DNA of 64,000 bases from Candidatus Obscuribacter sp. Lineage in GTDB: Bacteria; Cyanobacteriota; Vampirovibrionia; Obscuribacterales; Obscuribacteraceae. The position numbers were made by a program, and so were the translations under genes. The DNA is taken from contig JADJQZ010000001.1 in the NCBI GenBank assembly GCA_016712465.1, forward strand, positions 248,001-312,000, in the 5' to 3' direction. The stretch's first letter is position 1. Every line of letters begins with the position of its first letter. The notes beneath the pieces were generated by a model that saw only the letters and a program-made list of their open reading frames with translations, was not told the origin of the DNA and searched no databases. Positions 43,639-52,734 of the stretch are shown here, one piece after another.

Positions 43639-45052
43639 TGGACTACCCCGCAGAATTTTCAGAAAATTACTGAAGGGCATATTCCTGACCGGCATTATTG
43701 TTATTCTGGGGCTCGTCCTCAGCTCAGTCCTGATCTGGTTCTTTTTCATAAGAAATCCTGATTTGCCGGATCGCCAGGTTCCACCCCGTGCCTGGAACAT
43801 AGTTCACGACATGTATTACGATGCCTCGGCCAAGCGCTTTCGCCCGGGTGACGAGGTTCTCGATGAATTTCTGAAGAAGCCGGCCGGGACAAATGTTTTG
43901 GTGCCCTCAGCGCAAACGGTTCAGACCCTGCTCAAAACCCTGGATGATCGATTTACTCGCCTGGTAACACCGGAAGAGTTCGCTCACGCTCTCAAAGTAA
44001 CCACCAGCAGGAGTGAATACAAACTCCTTGGTTTTACTATCGATGAAGCCAGAGTGGACAACATAGACAATACCGGCACCGGCACCGGCAGCGGCGCTCA
44101 TAGCGCAAGCAAGAAAGGACTCAAGACATTGGTTTTGGGTTGCTACCGTGTAGATGAGGTGCAACCGGGCTCACAAGCCGACTATGCCAGTCTGGAGCAG
44201 GGCGACTGTATCTATGAAGTAAACGGCAGTTCCGTTGGTATGCTCACATACGAACAAATGGAAAGGCTGATGGACGACGGTTCCAATCAAATTCGGTTGG
44301 AAATGCGGGTGAAGTCTGCAGATGGCTTGACGAAAGTGGTGGCCATCGACAGAGATCCCGACACGGTTAATCCAATTGAGTTCGCACTGTTGGACAACGG
44401 AACCTGCTATGTGAAAATCCGCACCTTCCTAAAGCTGGGTGTGGCCTCCGAACTGGAGCATGCACTTCGCTCCCTGACCGGTTGTGAGAACTATCTTTTG
44501 GATCTGCGCGGCAATAGAGGCGGCTTCGTTACTGAGGCCATAAGAGCGGCCGGACTGTTCATAGAGCAGGGCCGGCTCGGCTCAATTACAGCGCGCGTGC
44601 CCGGCCGCGGATACATTAATCTGTTGGTAACGCTCACTAAGCGCAGCCTTAATATCAGGCCCGGGCACTCACAACTGGGGCTGCCTCTGACTCGCTTCCA
44701 ACCGGCCGTCAGGAAGAAGGCGCCCATCTTCATCCTGGTGGACCGTCACACAGCCAGTGCTGCCGAGGCATTTACAGCCATGCTGCAGGAAAATTCAGTG
44801 GCTCTGGTGGCAGGCAAAGGCCATACCTACGGCAAAGGCATCGGGCAGACCTGGTTTCCCCTGGCTAATGGATACTGGCTCTCTATCACCAACTTTTATT
44901 TGCTCACGCCTAAGGGCAACTGGGCAGGTGACGGTTGCCAGCTGGTATGCAATGGCATCGAGCCTGATATCGTGCTGAATATGCCGCAGGCAAAGAGCCA
45001 AGAAGGGGAACTGGAATTGGCTCTGACTTTGCTGAAAGATTTTAAGCCGTAG
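43628..45052 (+). CDS. CtpA-type C-terminal processing protease (S41)
   Basis: A 474-residue S41 protease: N-terminal membrane anchor (residues 15-40), a PDZ domain (about 165-240, with VQPGSQADYASLEQGDCIYEVNG) and a catalytic domain. The serine is in VDRHTASAAEAF and the lysine in GKGHTYGKGIGQ, the usual Ser/Lys dyad. An insert of Gly/Thr/Ser-rich residues (NTGTGTGSGAHS) precedes the PDZ. These enzymes trim C-termini of periplasmic or lipoprotein substrates. The start ATG at 43628 lies within the end of the previous gene. Confidence 0.9.
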   Translation: MRPSGLPRRIFRKLLKGIFLTGIIVILGLVLSSVLIWFFFIRNPDLPDRQVPPRAWNIVHDMYYDASAKRFRPGDEVLDEFLKKPAGTNVLVPSAQTVQTLLKTLDDRFTRLVTPEEFAHALKVTTSRSEYKLLGFTIDEARVDNIDNTGTGTGSGAHSASKKGLKTLVLGCYRVDEVQPGSQADYASLEQGDCIYEVNGSSVGMLTYEQMERLMDDGSNQIRLEMRVKSADGLTKVVAIDRDPDTVNPIEFALLDNGTCYVKIRTFLKLGVASELEHALRSLTGCENYLLDLRGNRGGFVTEAIRAAGLFIEQGRLGSITARVPGRGYINLLVTLTKRSLNIRPGHSQLGLPLTRFQPAVRKKAPIFILVDRHTASAAEAFTAMLQENSVALVAGKGHTYGKGIGQTWFPLANGYWLSITNFYLLTPKGNWAGDGCQLVCNGIEPDIVLNMPQAKSQEGELELALTLLKDFKP

Positions 45053-45077
45053 CTCGCTCAAGCAAACAGTTTGCCGT

Positions 45078-45119
45078 ACAGGCTGACCCTCATGCGCGGG
45101 GCCAGCCTGTGTTTTTTTT
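45078..45119 (+). terminator. Terminator after the CtpA-type gene
   Basis: Stem ACAGGCTG (45078-45085) with CAGCCTGT (45103-45110), then eight T residues. Confidence 0.9.
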
Positions 45120-45795
45120 CGGGCATATACTATGCCGGGTAGCAAACGGAGCTGCTTGCTCTTAGTGTGAGCCAAGAGTGTCTCGCCAAAGTTCGCCAGA
45201 GCGTATCGCCCTTCCTCGCCTGTTAGAGGGAGCCGCCCGGGAAGGCAATCTCAGCCTAAGGTAGTAGGTTCTGTTTGTGTGTCCGATCTGTGTTATCTAC
45301 TAGGCCGATTTGCCTGTGGTTGAAGAGTCGGCATTATCTGCAAGAAGTCGAGATGGTGTCCCAATGCAAAGTTTGGCGCCGGCAGGGTTGTAAAGTGCTG
45401 GTGTTAGAAGGCAAGATGAATGTCCAAGTTCATCTCAATGCTCTCAGTCAAATTCAAACAAATAACCAGCTTACCTCGCCCAATACGCTCAATCTAACGT
45501 TCAACCCACCGCCACTGTGTCGGTGCAATTGAGGCATTAGGTTGGCTGGCTGAAATGTTTGCTCTCTGCCCTGGCTTTGAGGTTTTGGAAAATCTGAGCG
45601 AACACGCTTGCAAGGTGTTCGTTCGGGTACGTCGCGCAGTTAGCAGCAGCACTTAGCTGTCTGTCTCTTTGTGTGGCGGTGTTTTGGCAAGCATCCAGCT
45701 TGTCCCTTACGAGGTGGTTTCGACCGCTTCAATTCAGCCCACCGGGCGCCTTTTAATCCGTCGCGCGCCTACCGCGACAAATTTCGGAGATACAT
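45120..45795. other. Intergenic region upstream of terC
   Basis: About 675 bases. The frame at 45275-45532 is poor in protein-like features and is probably noncoding. It must hold the terC promoter. I could not recognise a yybP-ykoY manganese riboswitch here. Confidence 0.35.
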
Positions 45796-46635
45796 ATGGT
45801 AATTTTGAACTCGATTTTTTCACAGATGCCGACTGGTGCCGAACTGGTTGCTGCTTCCCCGATCATTGTTTCGCTCATCATCCTGGAGGGCTTGCTCTCG
45901 GTTGATAACGCTCTGGTACTGGCCAGTATGGTCAGCCACCTGCCCGAGCGCCAGCAGAAGTTCGCCCTCAAGGCCGGTCTGCTTGGTGCTTACCTCTTCC
46001 GCGGTCTGGCTTTGTTCTTCGTGGCATACATTATCGCCAACCCCTGGATCAAGTTACTTGGCGGTGCCTACCTCATCTATTTGATGTGCGAAAACCTGGG
46101 CGTGGCGGAAGAAGGCGAAGAGGAACAAATGGAAGCAAAAGCAGCGGTACATACCGGTCTGATTGCTACCATCGTGCAGGTGGAAATGGCCGACCTGGCT
46201 TTCTCGGTGGATAACATCGTTGCCGCTGTGGCCATGTCTCCTAAAATGTGGGTAGTGGTGCTTGGCGTCTTCATTGGTATCGCTGCCATGCGGTTTGTGG
46301 CCGGTATCTTTGTAGACTTGATCAAGAAGTTCCCGGTTCTGGAAAAAATCGCCTATGTGCTGGTTGGCTACGTAGGCTTGCAGTTGTTTGCTGAATACTT
46401 CTTCGAAATCGAAGTGAATGAAATCGAAAAGTTCAGCATCATCGCAAGCATCCTGGCTTTCGGCATGGCGTATGAAAAAGTGACTGTGCTGCAAACCATG
46501 TTTGGCGGTGTTTTCACTTTCATCGGGCAGGTAATGGGCAATGTCACCGAGCTGGTTGATTCGCTGGTGGCACCTCTCCTTTACCCCTTCAAAAAGCTGA
46601 CTGCCGTTGTGGTGGGCTGCTTCAAAAAAAAGTAA
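45796..46635 (+). CDS. terC: TerC-family membrane protein
   Basis: A 279-residue protein with about seven spans. The TerC signatures LIILEGLLSVDNALVLA near the N-terminus and the mirrored VEMADLAFSVDNIVAAV in the middle carry the membrane Asp residues that bind metal. TerC proteins export or insert metals (manganese/calcium) and anchor the Ter complex. It is the first gene of the Ter island. A perfect hairpin (46728-46752) separates it from terD1. Confidence 0.92.
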   Translation: MVILNSIFSQMPTGAELVAASPIIVSLIILEGLLSVDNALVLASMVSHLPERQQKFALKAGLLGAYLFRGLALFFVAYIIANPWIKLLGGAYLIYLMCENLGVAEEGEEEQMEAKAAVHTGLIATIVQVEMADLAFSVDNIVAAVAMSPKMWVVVLGVFIGIAAMRFVAGIFVDLIKKFPVLEKIAYVLVGYVGLQLFAEYFFEIEVNEIEKFSIIASILAFGMAYEKVTVLQTMFGGVFTFIGQVMGNVTELVDSLVAPLLYPFKKLTAVVVGCFKKK

Positions 46636-46727
46636 GAGCATAAGTCTCTACTTTTGACCCGGGCGCCCGATTTTACATGGGCTACCCCCCGGAAATAGAA
46701 AGGAATTTGCGGGCGCCTCGTTAACAA

Positions 46728-46752
46728 AGCTCGGAACAGGTAGTTCCGAGCT
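46728..46752 (+). promoter_or_regulatory. Hairpin in the terC-terD1 gap
   Basis: A perfect 10-bp stem (AGCTCGGAAC with GTTCCGAGCT) and AGGTA loop, 32 bases before the terD1 ATG. No T-tract, so a leader or processing hairpin is more likely than a terminator. Confidence 0.6.
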
Positions 46753-46784
46753 GTCCCCAAATTGAAACACCAAGGTATTTATAA

Positions 46785-47369
46785 ATGGCAATTCAACTCC
46801 GTAAAGGTCAAAACATCAACCTCACCAAAGATGCTCCAAGCCTCGTCCACACTCTTGTTGGTCTGGGTTGGGATGCGCGCGGCACCGACGGCGCCGACTT
46901 CGACCTGGACGCTTCCTGCTTCTTGTTGGGAGCATCCGGCAAGTGTCGCGACGATCGCGATATGGTTTATTACCAGCCAAAGTTCTTGGCGCACTTTGAA
47001 GGTGCCGTTAAGCACAATGGCGACAACAAAACCGGCGCCGGCGAAGGTGACGACGAGAGCATCAAAGTTGACCTGAGCAAAGTCTCTGCCGCTGTCGAGA
47101 AGATCGTTTTCGTGGTTTCCATCTACGATGCGGTCACTCGCAAACAAAACTTCGGCATGGTAAATAATGCCTATATTCGGTTGGTCAATGAAGACACCGG
47201 TGAAGAGGTTTGCCGTGCCGACTTGTCGGAAGACTTCTCAATCGAAACCTCGGTCTGCTTCGCCGAGCTGTACCGATATAACGGCGAGTGGAAGTTCAAG
47301 ATCGTTGCCCAGGGTTATCAGGCCGGTCTGGAAAAATTCGTCGTGGACTACGGTCTGGAAGTCGAGTAA
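46785..47369 (+). CDS. terD: TerD-family protein 1
   Basis: A 194-residue TerD-fold protein. Calcium-binding and fold residues are visible: GLGWDARGTDGADFDLDAS, NGDNKTGAGEGDDES, FVVSIYDA, VNNAYIRLV and ELYRYNGEWKFK. TerD proteins bind calcium and form membrane-associated complexes with TerB, TerC and VWA proteins in tellurite and phage/colicin stress responses. This copy has a Cys-rich stretch (ASCFLLGASGKCRDDRD) not shared with copies 2 and 3. Confidence 0.92.
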   Translation: MAIQLRKGQNINLTKDAPSLVHTLVGLGWDARGTDGADFDLDASCFLLGASGKCRDDRDMVYYQPKFLAHFEGAVKHNGDNKTGAGEGDDESIKVDLSKVSAAVEKIVFVVSIYDAVTRKQNFGMVNNAYIRLVNEDTGEEVCRADLSEDFSIETSVCFAELYRYNGEWKFKIVAQGYQAGLEKFVVDYGLEVE

Positions 47370-47487
47370 ACAGAGTTTGCCGGTAGCGCTGCTGCCGCAA
47401 TCTCTCTTGTACTGGTAGCACCTTCAAGGATGCGACCAGTAGTTTTGACGAACAACATTCAATCAACCCCAACAAAAGGCAAATCAA

Positions 47488-48183
47488 ATGGCACTTAATC
47501 TGAAAAAACGCGACCTTTCTAAGTACGACATCGAAGTTTTCGTGGACATCTCCGGCTCCATGGTAGCCAAGGACACATCCAGCGGCGAATCTCGTCTGGA
47601 CGATTGTCGCGAAAAAGTGGGCGTACTGGTAGAAGAGTGCGAGAAGATTGACACCGATGGTGTGACTTTCGGCTTCTTCAACGGCTCGGTTACCACCTAC
47701 GAAAACACCACCTTTGCTAAGGTCGGTCCCCTCTTTGCCAAGACCCGTCCTAATGGCGGCACTGCCACAGCTAAGGTACTGGAAGAGCGTATCGGTGACT
47801 ACTTCGACAGGCGTTTCGGCAAAGCCAAAAGTGGTTTGTTCGGCAAAGCCGTACCGGCCGACCCCAAAACCAAGCCGCGCATCATCGTCATCTTTACCGA
47901 CGGCGAGCCGAACGACCCAGACGAACGCACTGCCCGCAAGGCCGTGGTGACGGTCATCGTCAACGCCACCAAACGGCTCAAACAGGAAGGTCTGACCAAG
48001 GACGCTCTGGCCATCTGCTTCATTCAAACCGGTCGCGATTCCGGCGCCAAGATCTTCCTGAATTCGCTAGATAACGACCTTGAACCGGCCGGTGCGGTTA
48101 TGGACATCGTCAAATGCTTGACGGTGGAACATGTGGATGGACTTTCCACCCATGCCCTTCTGGAAGCGGCTCTGGATGGTTAG
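47488..48183 (+). CDS. VWA-domain protein of the Ter system (TerY/TerF-like)
   Basis: A 231-residue von Willebrand factor A domain with a complete MIDAS: DISGS (residues 20-24), the Thr in NGGTATAK and FTDGEPND. The domain binds divalent metal and mediates complexes with TerD-type proteins. It lies between terD1 and terD2 in the same direction. Confidence 0.88.
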   Translation: MALNLKKRDLSKYDIEVFVDISGSMVAKDTSSGESRLDDCREKVGVLVEECEKIDTDGVTFGFFNGSVTTYENTTFAKVGPLFAKTRPNGGTATAKVLEERIGDYFDRRFGKAKSGLFGKAVPADPKTKPRIIVIFTDGEPNDPDERTARKAVVTVIVNATKRLKQEGLTKDALAICFIQTGRDSGAKIFLNSLDNDLEPAGAVMDIVKCLTVEHVDGLSTHALLEAALDG

Positions 48184-48249
48184 GTTTTGTCTGACCTATC
48201 TGGTTCGGCAGCAAGGCTAAATTAGACTCCGGTCTAACGCCTCTTGTAC

Positions 48250-48353
48250 GGCAGTCCTAAGCTTGCTGTGAGACTGCCACTCTCCTCAGTTTTCGGTAGC
48301 TTCTGCATGGTGCAGCGGCGCCGTAATTTCAACTCAAAAACTGGAGAAACATC
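48250..48353 (+). promoter_or_regulatory. Duplicated structured leader, copy 1 (terD2)
   Basis: A GGCAGTC/GACTGCC hairpin (48250-48278) is followed by a 45-base segment (48288-48332) identical to 49023-49067. The segment contains a CTGCATGGTGCAG hairpin and leads to the terD2 ribosome site (GGAG). The same layout before two genes suggests a cis-regulatory leader duplicated with the gene. Confidence 0.65.
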
Positions 48354-48935
48354 ATGGCCATTAGCCTCGCAAAAGGTGCAAACGTTAACTTAGCCAAAGA
48401 AGCCCCCGGCGTCTTCAAATTCAAGATCGGTCTGGGCTGGGACGCTCGTGCCACCGACGGTGAAAAATTCGACCTGGACGCTTCTGCCTTCGGCTTGAAC
48501 GCCGCCACCGGTAAGGTCAACACCGAGAAAGACTTCATCTTCTACGGTGAAAAAGTACACGCCTCCGGCGCCATCACCTACAACGGCGACAACAGAACCG
48601 GTGAAGGAGAAGGTGATGATGAAACCATCAGCATCGACACCTCTAAAATGCCGGCCGACATTCAGAAGGTGGCCTTTACCTGCACCATCGACATGGCTGT
48701 AGAGCGCCGCCAGAACTTTGGTATGGTGAATAACGCCTACATCCGCATTGTGGATGAAAACACCGATACCGAAATCGCTCGCTTCGACCTGTCTGAAGAC
48801 TTCTCCGTGGAAACGGCTCTTATCTTCGGGGAGTTGTACTTGCATAACGGCGAGTGGAAGTTCAAAGCCATCGGTCAGGGCTTTGCCAGCGGTCTGGCTG
48901 GAATCTGCGGCAACTTCGGCGTTGACGCTGCCTAA
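48354..48935 (+). CDS. terD: TerD-family protein 2
   Basis: A 193-residue TerD paralog with GLGWDARATDGEKFDLDASA, NGDNRTGEGEGDDETI, FTCTIDMA, VNNAYIRIV and ELYLHNGEWKFKA. It is very close to TerD 3 (near-identical over most of the length), so the two arose by recent tandem duplication including the leader. GGAG precedes the ATG. Confidence 0.93.
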   Translation: MAISLAKGANVNLAKEAPGVFKFKIGLGWDARATDGEKFDLDASAFGLNAATGKVNTEKDFIFYGEKVHASGAITYNGDNRTGEGEGDDETISIDTSKMPADIQKVAFTCTIDMAVERRQNFGMVNNAYIRIVDENTDTEIARFDLSEDFSVETALIFGELYLHNGEWKFKAIGQGFASGLAGICGNFGVDAA

Positions 48936-48982
48936 GAGCTATGCGGCACGGGGCTGAATCCTGCATTCAGCCCTTTCTGTAC

Positions 48983-49088
48983 GGCAGTCCGCGGTCTTCG
49001 CCGTGAGACTGCCATTCTCCTTAGTTTTCGGTAGCTTCTGCATGGTGCAGCGGCGCCGTAATTTCAAACTCAAATCTGGAGAATCAAT
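48983..49088 (+). promoter_or_regulatory. Duplicated structured leader, copy 2 (terD3)
   Basis: A GGCAGTC/GACTGCC hairpin (48983-49013), with a loop different from copy 1, is followed by the 45-base segment (49023-49067) identical to copy 1. The conserved stem with a divergent loop argues for selection on RNA structure. Confidence 0.65.
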
Positions 49089-49670
49089 ATGGCCGTTAGC
49101 TTAGCAAAAGGTAATAACGTTAACTTAGCAAAAGAAGCCCCTGGCGTCTTCAAATTCCGCTTGGGCTTGGGCTGGGATGCTCGTGCCACCGACGGTGAAA
49201 AATTCGACCTGGATGCCTCGGCATTCGGCTTGAACGGCGCCACCGGCAAGGTGAACGACGAAAAAGACTTCATCTTCTACGGCGAGAAGGTGCATGCTTC
49301 GGGCGCCATCACCTACAACGGCGACAACAGAACCGGTGAAGGTGCGGGCGATGACGAGTCAATCAGCATCGACACTTCCAAAATGCCGGCCAACATTCAG
49401 AAAGTGGCTTTCACCGTTACCATCGACAAGGCCGACGAACGTCGCCAGACCTTCGGGATGGTGAATAACGCATACATCCGCGTTGTGGATGAAAACACCG
49501 GCACCGAAATCGCTCGCTTTGACCTGTCTGAAGACTACTCCGTGGAAACGGCCATGATCTTCGGCGAGTTGTACTTACATAACGGCGAGTGGAAGTTCAA
49601 AGCCATCGGTCAGGGCTTTGCCAACGGACTGGCTGGTGTGTGCGGCAACTTCGGCGTTGAAGCTGCCTAG
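49089..49670 (+). CDS. terD: TerD-family protein 3
   Basis: A 193-residue TerD paralog, near-identical to TerD 2 (GLGWDARATDGEKFDLDASA, NGDNRTGEGAGDDESI, FTVTIDKA). Differences cluster in the N-terminal and middle loops. GGAG lies upstream of the ATG. A terminator follows at 49746-49777. Confidence 0.93.
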   Translation: MAVSLAKGNNVNLAKEAPGVFKFRLGLGWDARATDGEKFDLDASAFGLNGATGKVNDEKDFIFYGEKVHASGAITYNGDNRTGEGAGDDESISIDTSKMPANIQKVAFTVTIDKADERRQTFGMVNNAYIRVVDENTGTEIARFDLSEDYSVETAMIFGELYLHNGEWKFKAIGQGFANGLAGVCGNFGVEAA

Positions 49671-49745
49671 TTAGAAACTCGGCCACCAGGAGGTGCGGCT
49701 GAGTTTTTGAAATCAGCTGTACCTTTCTATGTGATGCACTTACCC

Positions 49746-49777
49746 GGAGGGCAGTCTGACTGACCCTCCAGTTTTTC
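49746..49777 (+). terminator. Terminator after terD3
   Basis: Stem GGAGGG-CAGTC with GACTG-A-CCCTCC (one bulge) followed by a T-run at 49772-49776. A second hairpin, GACAGC/GCTGTC, lies at about 49783-49798. Confidence 0.75.
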
Positions 49778-49835
49778 TGCACAGACAGCACTGGCTGTCG
49801 TGCTCAATTCAAACATCATCAAAAGGTACATTCAA

Positions 49836-50393
49836 ATGGCAATTAATCTCGCAAAAGGTCAAAAAATCTCTCTGGACAAAGAAGCCGGCAAAAAGGTTAC
49901 CAGAGTCGTCATGGGTCTTGGCTGGGACACCGGTCGGGTGCAGGTCGACCTGGACGCTTCATGCGCCTTGTTTGCCGATGACAATTCACTCATCGAGACG
50001 GTCTTCTTCGGAACTCCCGGAAAGAAGAATGCTAATGGTTCGGTCATTCACTCCGGTGACAACTTGACCGGCGCAGGCGAAGGCGACGATGAGCAAATTA
50101 AGGTTGATCTGAGCAAGGTCGACGCGCGCGTCAAGAACATCGTCTTCACTGTCAACAGCTACCGCGGCCAGAAGTTCACCGTGGTGGAAAACGCTTTCGT
50201 GCGCATCGTCAATCAGGACGACGACAAAGAGTTGTGCCGCTTCAACTTGAGCGAAAAGTTCGCTACAACCGGTTTGATCATGGCGCGCTTGTACCGCCAC
50301 AACGGCGAGTGGAAGTTTGCCACCATCGGTGAAGGTGCTGATGGTCAGACTGTTAATGACATGATCGCCAAAATCAAGCCGTTACTGGGCTAG
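49836..50393 (+). CDS. terD: Divergent TerD-family protein 4
   Basis: A 185-residue TerD-fold protein more divergent than copies 1-3: GLGWDTGRVQVDLDASC, SGDNLTGAGEGDDEQIKVDL, FTVNSYRGQ, VENAFVRIV and RLYRHNGEWKFATIG. The ATG at 49836 has AAGG upstream; the frame extends to 49800. A long hairpin follows the gene. Confidence 0.88.
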   Translation: MAINLAKGQKISLDKEAGKKVTRVVMGLGWDTGRVQVDLDASCALFADDNSLIETVFFGTPGKKNANGSVIHSGDNLTGAGEGDDEQIKVDLSKVDARVKNIVFTVNSYRGQKFTVVENAFVRIVNQDDDKELCRFNLSEKFATTGLIMARLYRHNGEWKFATIGEGADGQTVNDMIAKIKPLLG

Positions 50394-50411
50394 CCGCGCT
50401 TCGGCTTGACC

Positions 50412-50451
50412 GAGGTGCTGCCGCCCGAGTAATTGGGGCGGGCGGCACCTC
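50412..50451 (+). terminator. Long GC-rich hairpin after terD4
   Basis: GAGGTGC-(TGC bulge)-CGCCC pairs with GGGCG-GCACCTC, a 12-bp stem. There is no T-run, so it may stabilise the upstream mRNA or reduce readthrough. Confidence 0.6.
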
Positions 50452-50499
50452 CCTTGAACCGCTGCCTTGTCAGCATTGGCTTATGCCGGGAGTTTATTT

Positions 50500-51726
50500 G
50501 TGAATACAGAAGAAATCGAAACCAAATTGGCAGCCTGGCAGGCCGATGTCTCCAAGCTGCACTCAAATATTGCCGAGCTGCAAAACCTGATCGGCTATCA
50601 ACTGGCTCACGATGGACGTGAACTGACCGGTGTCACCCGTGAAAAGCATTTGCTCGCACAAGCTGCCGAAGAACGCCTCTGGACTCGCGTTGACCTCTTC
50701 TCCAAGCTCGTTGCTAAGATAAAGACGAGCTACGAGGAACTGCCTACCTTCGGTCGCGGTAAAGCTATAGAGGAAATTACCCAACTCTTCGACGGTGACT
50801 CCATCGAGTTGCCGCCGGAGAAGGTTGAACTGGAAAGCCGTGACCTCTTCTCCGACAGTAAAAAGGTCCACAAAATGTCGGTGGCGACTCTGCGTCGGCT
50901 CATGTCTGAAGATTTTCAAATAATCAAAGACGCCTACGTGAAAGCCGGCGAAGCCTGGGAGAAAGTGGGAGCGGCGATTAGCGAGCAAAAGAAGGAAGTG
51001 GATCGCATTTGCGCCGAAGAGCGTAAGTTCGGTAAACACGACTCAGCCGATGTGGTCGCCCTCAGCGCCCGACTGGAATCAACCACCAGGCGCTGGCGTA
51101 ACGACCCGCTCGGTGTTACGGAAGACATCAAAAATGACCTGGCTCCTTATATGCAGCGGGCAAATAGCTTTGTGGCCTCCCTGGCGCAGGCTAGAGCTCG
51201 CATCGCAACGGATATTCAGCAGGCTGCTGCCAAGCTGGAGTCATTGAAGGCGCTGAAAGTAAAGGCGCTGGAATTGCATCAGGGTTGCGTTGTTGAGGTC
51301 GACCCGAAGTATCAGGCCAAGGCTCCGCCGTCCACCCGCGGTCTTTCCGACTGGCTGGTGAAGCTGAATGGCTATCTGGCGGCGGAAAGCTGGGATGACG
51401 CGCAGTACTACTTTAAGGAATGGCAGACTCTCTATGACCGTCTGCATGAAGACACTGATGCTGCCGTCAAGTTCAATCAGTCGCTTCTCGATAAGCGCGC
51501 CGACTTGCGTCACCGCTTCTTCGAGGCTCTGGCTAAATATAAAGGCTACGAGCAGCGCGGCATGGAGATACCCAAATCGGTGCACACCTTCACCGAGAAA
51601 GGTCAGGAACTGGTCAAAGGCAAAGTGGATCTCGATGAAGCCGAGCGCATCATCGTCTCCCTGGAAGTGAAAGTTGCTGCCATTTGCCTGGAGTTCGACC
51701 GTAAGCAGGGCGCTGCTGCCAAGTAA
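50500..51726 (+). CDS. Coiled-coil protein of the Ter island (408 aa)
   Basis: No family confirmed. Its position next to terD recalls TelA-type toxic-anion proteins, but I do not see their signature. The protein is long, helical and charged, with heptad-like regions at the N-terminus (IETKLAAWQADVSKLHSNIA) and middle (IATDIQQAAAKLESLKALKV). The GTG at 50500 with GGGAG upstream is preferred over the longer TTG frame. It is probably part of the TerD complex by location. Confidence 0.65.
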   Translation: MNTEEIETKLAAWQADVSKLHSNIAELQNLIGYQLAHDGRELTGVTREKHLLAQAAEERLWTRVDLFSKLVAKIKTSYEELPTFGRGKAIEEITQLFDGDSIELPPEKVELESRDLFSDSKKVHKMSVATLRRLMSEDFQIIKDAYVKAGEAWEKVGAAISEQKKEVDRICAEERKFGKHDSADVVALSARLESTTRRWRNDPLGVTEDIKNDLAPYMQRANSFVASLAQARARIATDIQQAAAKLESLKALKVKALELHQGCVVEVDPKYQAKAPPSTRGLSDWLVKLNGYLAAESWDDAQYYFKEWQTLYDRLHEDTDAAVKFNQSLLDKRADLRHRFFEALAKYKGYEQRGMEIPKSVHTFTEKGQELVKGKVDLDEAERIIVSLEVKVAAICLEFDRKQGAAAK

Positions 51727-51783
51727 GGCAATGCGTCAAACCCCAAACACTAGTCAAACATCAACCAACCATAGGAAATCATC

Positions 51784-52557
51784 ATGGCTCAAATCATTGG
51801 TCTTGCCCTTATCGTCGTAGTCGTTCTTTACTTCAGCTGGCCGGCGTTTCGTCAGCTTCTGCAAATCAAAGGCGGCAAGGCGGTTAAAAATGCCACCACT
51901 GCTTCCGAGAAGCAGCGTCACGAACACCAGCGCCTCACCGCTGAACTCAACACGCAGCTTGATAATGTAGCGGCTGCCAAAGCCAGTGCTACCCAGGCTG
52001 AAAAAGACGTGACTGCGGCAGAAGCAAATGTTGTTACCCTGACCAGCAAGTACAAAACAGCCGTTACCAGTAACGCTTCTGAAGATGCGAAAAACACCAT
52101 CGCCGGTCAAATTAGCAAGGCAAAAGCAGCGGTCGTAACCAAACGGGCGGCGGCAAACGAAGCAGCAAGAATTGCTCAGCAGGCTGTGGAAGCTCTGGAC
52201 CAAACCCGCGAAGCCTTGAAAGACTTCGCCGACCAGATTCAAGACACCGAGCAAAAAGAAGCTCTGACTGCGGTTCTCAATACCGCTGCCGATGCTTCCC
52301 TGGCTTTGAAGAATATCAAAGACCGCTTGAGCGCTGCCGGTGACGCTGCCCGCGAAGCCGACACTGCCCTGGAGCAAGCCCGCGCTAAAAATGAGCTGGC
52401 TCAAGGCTCCGACACCGAGCGTGAAATCGCCGCCATCGAAAAGGCCAATGCTGCCGCTGAAGAGCGCGCCCGTCTGGATGCAGAATTGGGCTTGACCCCA
52501 GCTGTGGCACCGGTAGCTACTGCAACGGCCGCCGAAGGCGAAGCCGTTAAGCAGTAA
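51784..52557 (+). CDS. Membrane-anchored coiled-coil protein, copy A
   Basis: A 257-residue protein with a membrane segment (IIGLALIVVVVLYFSWPAF) and a long coiled coil (about 40-230) rich in Ala/Glu/Lys. The layout resembles PspA/LemA-type stress proteins, but the family is not confirmed. AGGA precedes the ATG. It is a paralog of the genes at 52735 and 53308. It probably links the Ter complex to the membrane. Confidence 0.75.
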   Translation: MAQIIGLALIVVVVLYFSWPAFRQLLQIKGGKAVKNATTASEKQRHEHQRLTAELNTQLDNVAAAKASATQAEKDVTAAEANVVTLTSKYKTAVTSNASEDAKNTIAGQISKAKAAVVTKRAAANEAARIAQQAVEALDQTREALKDFADQIQDTEQKEALTAVLNTAADASLALKNIKDRLSAAGDAAREADTALEQARAKNELAQGSDTEREIAAIEKANAAAEERARLDAELGLTPAVAPVATATAAEGEAVKQ

Positions 52558-52607
52558 GACCGTAAGTAGGAAGCTGCCGCCCTTGAGGCTGTAGTTCTTA
52601 CTCTTTG

Positions 52608-52645
52608 CGGGTCTGTGGTCCTTTGAGGCTACAGACCCGTTTTTC
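52608..52645 (+). terminator. Terminator after coiled-coil copy A
   Basis: A 9-bp stem CGGGTCTGT/ACAGACCCG with a 14-base loop and a T-run. A sequence-related terminator follows the next paralog at 53178. Confidence 0.8.
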
Positions 52646-52734
52646 TGCGCTGGACTGAAAGGTTCAGAGCAAACCCCGGCTGGTTAATGCCAGCCTCTGA
52701 AAAATCTATCTCAAACCTTTACCAGGAGTCATCC

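Noticed and set aside
45275..45532. 85-residue open frame upstream of terC
   Set aside because: No ribosome site, no hydrophobic pattern, and an Asn/Pro/Cys-rich end that looks noncoding.
45120..45795. yybP-ykoY manganese riboswitch before terC
   Set aside because: TerC genes often have one, but I could not find the conserved core or a suitable hairpin arrangement by eye.
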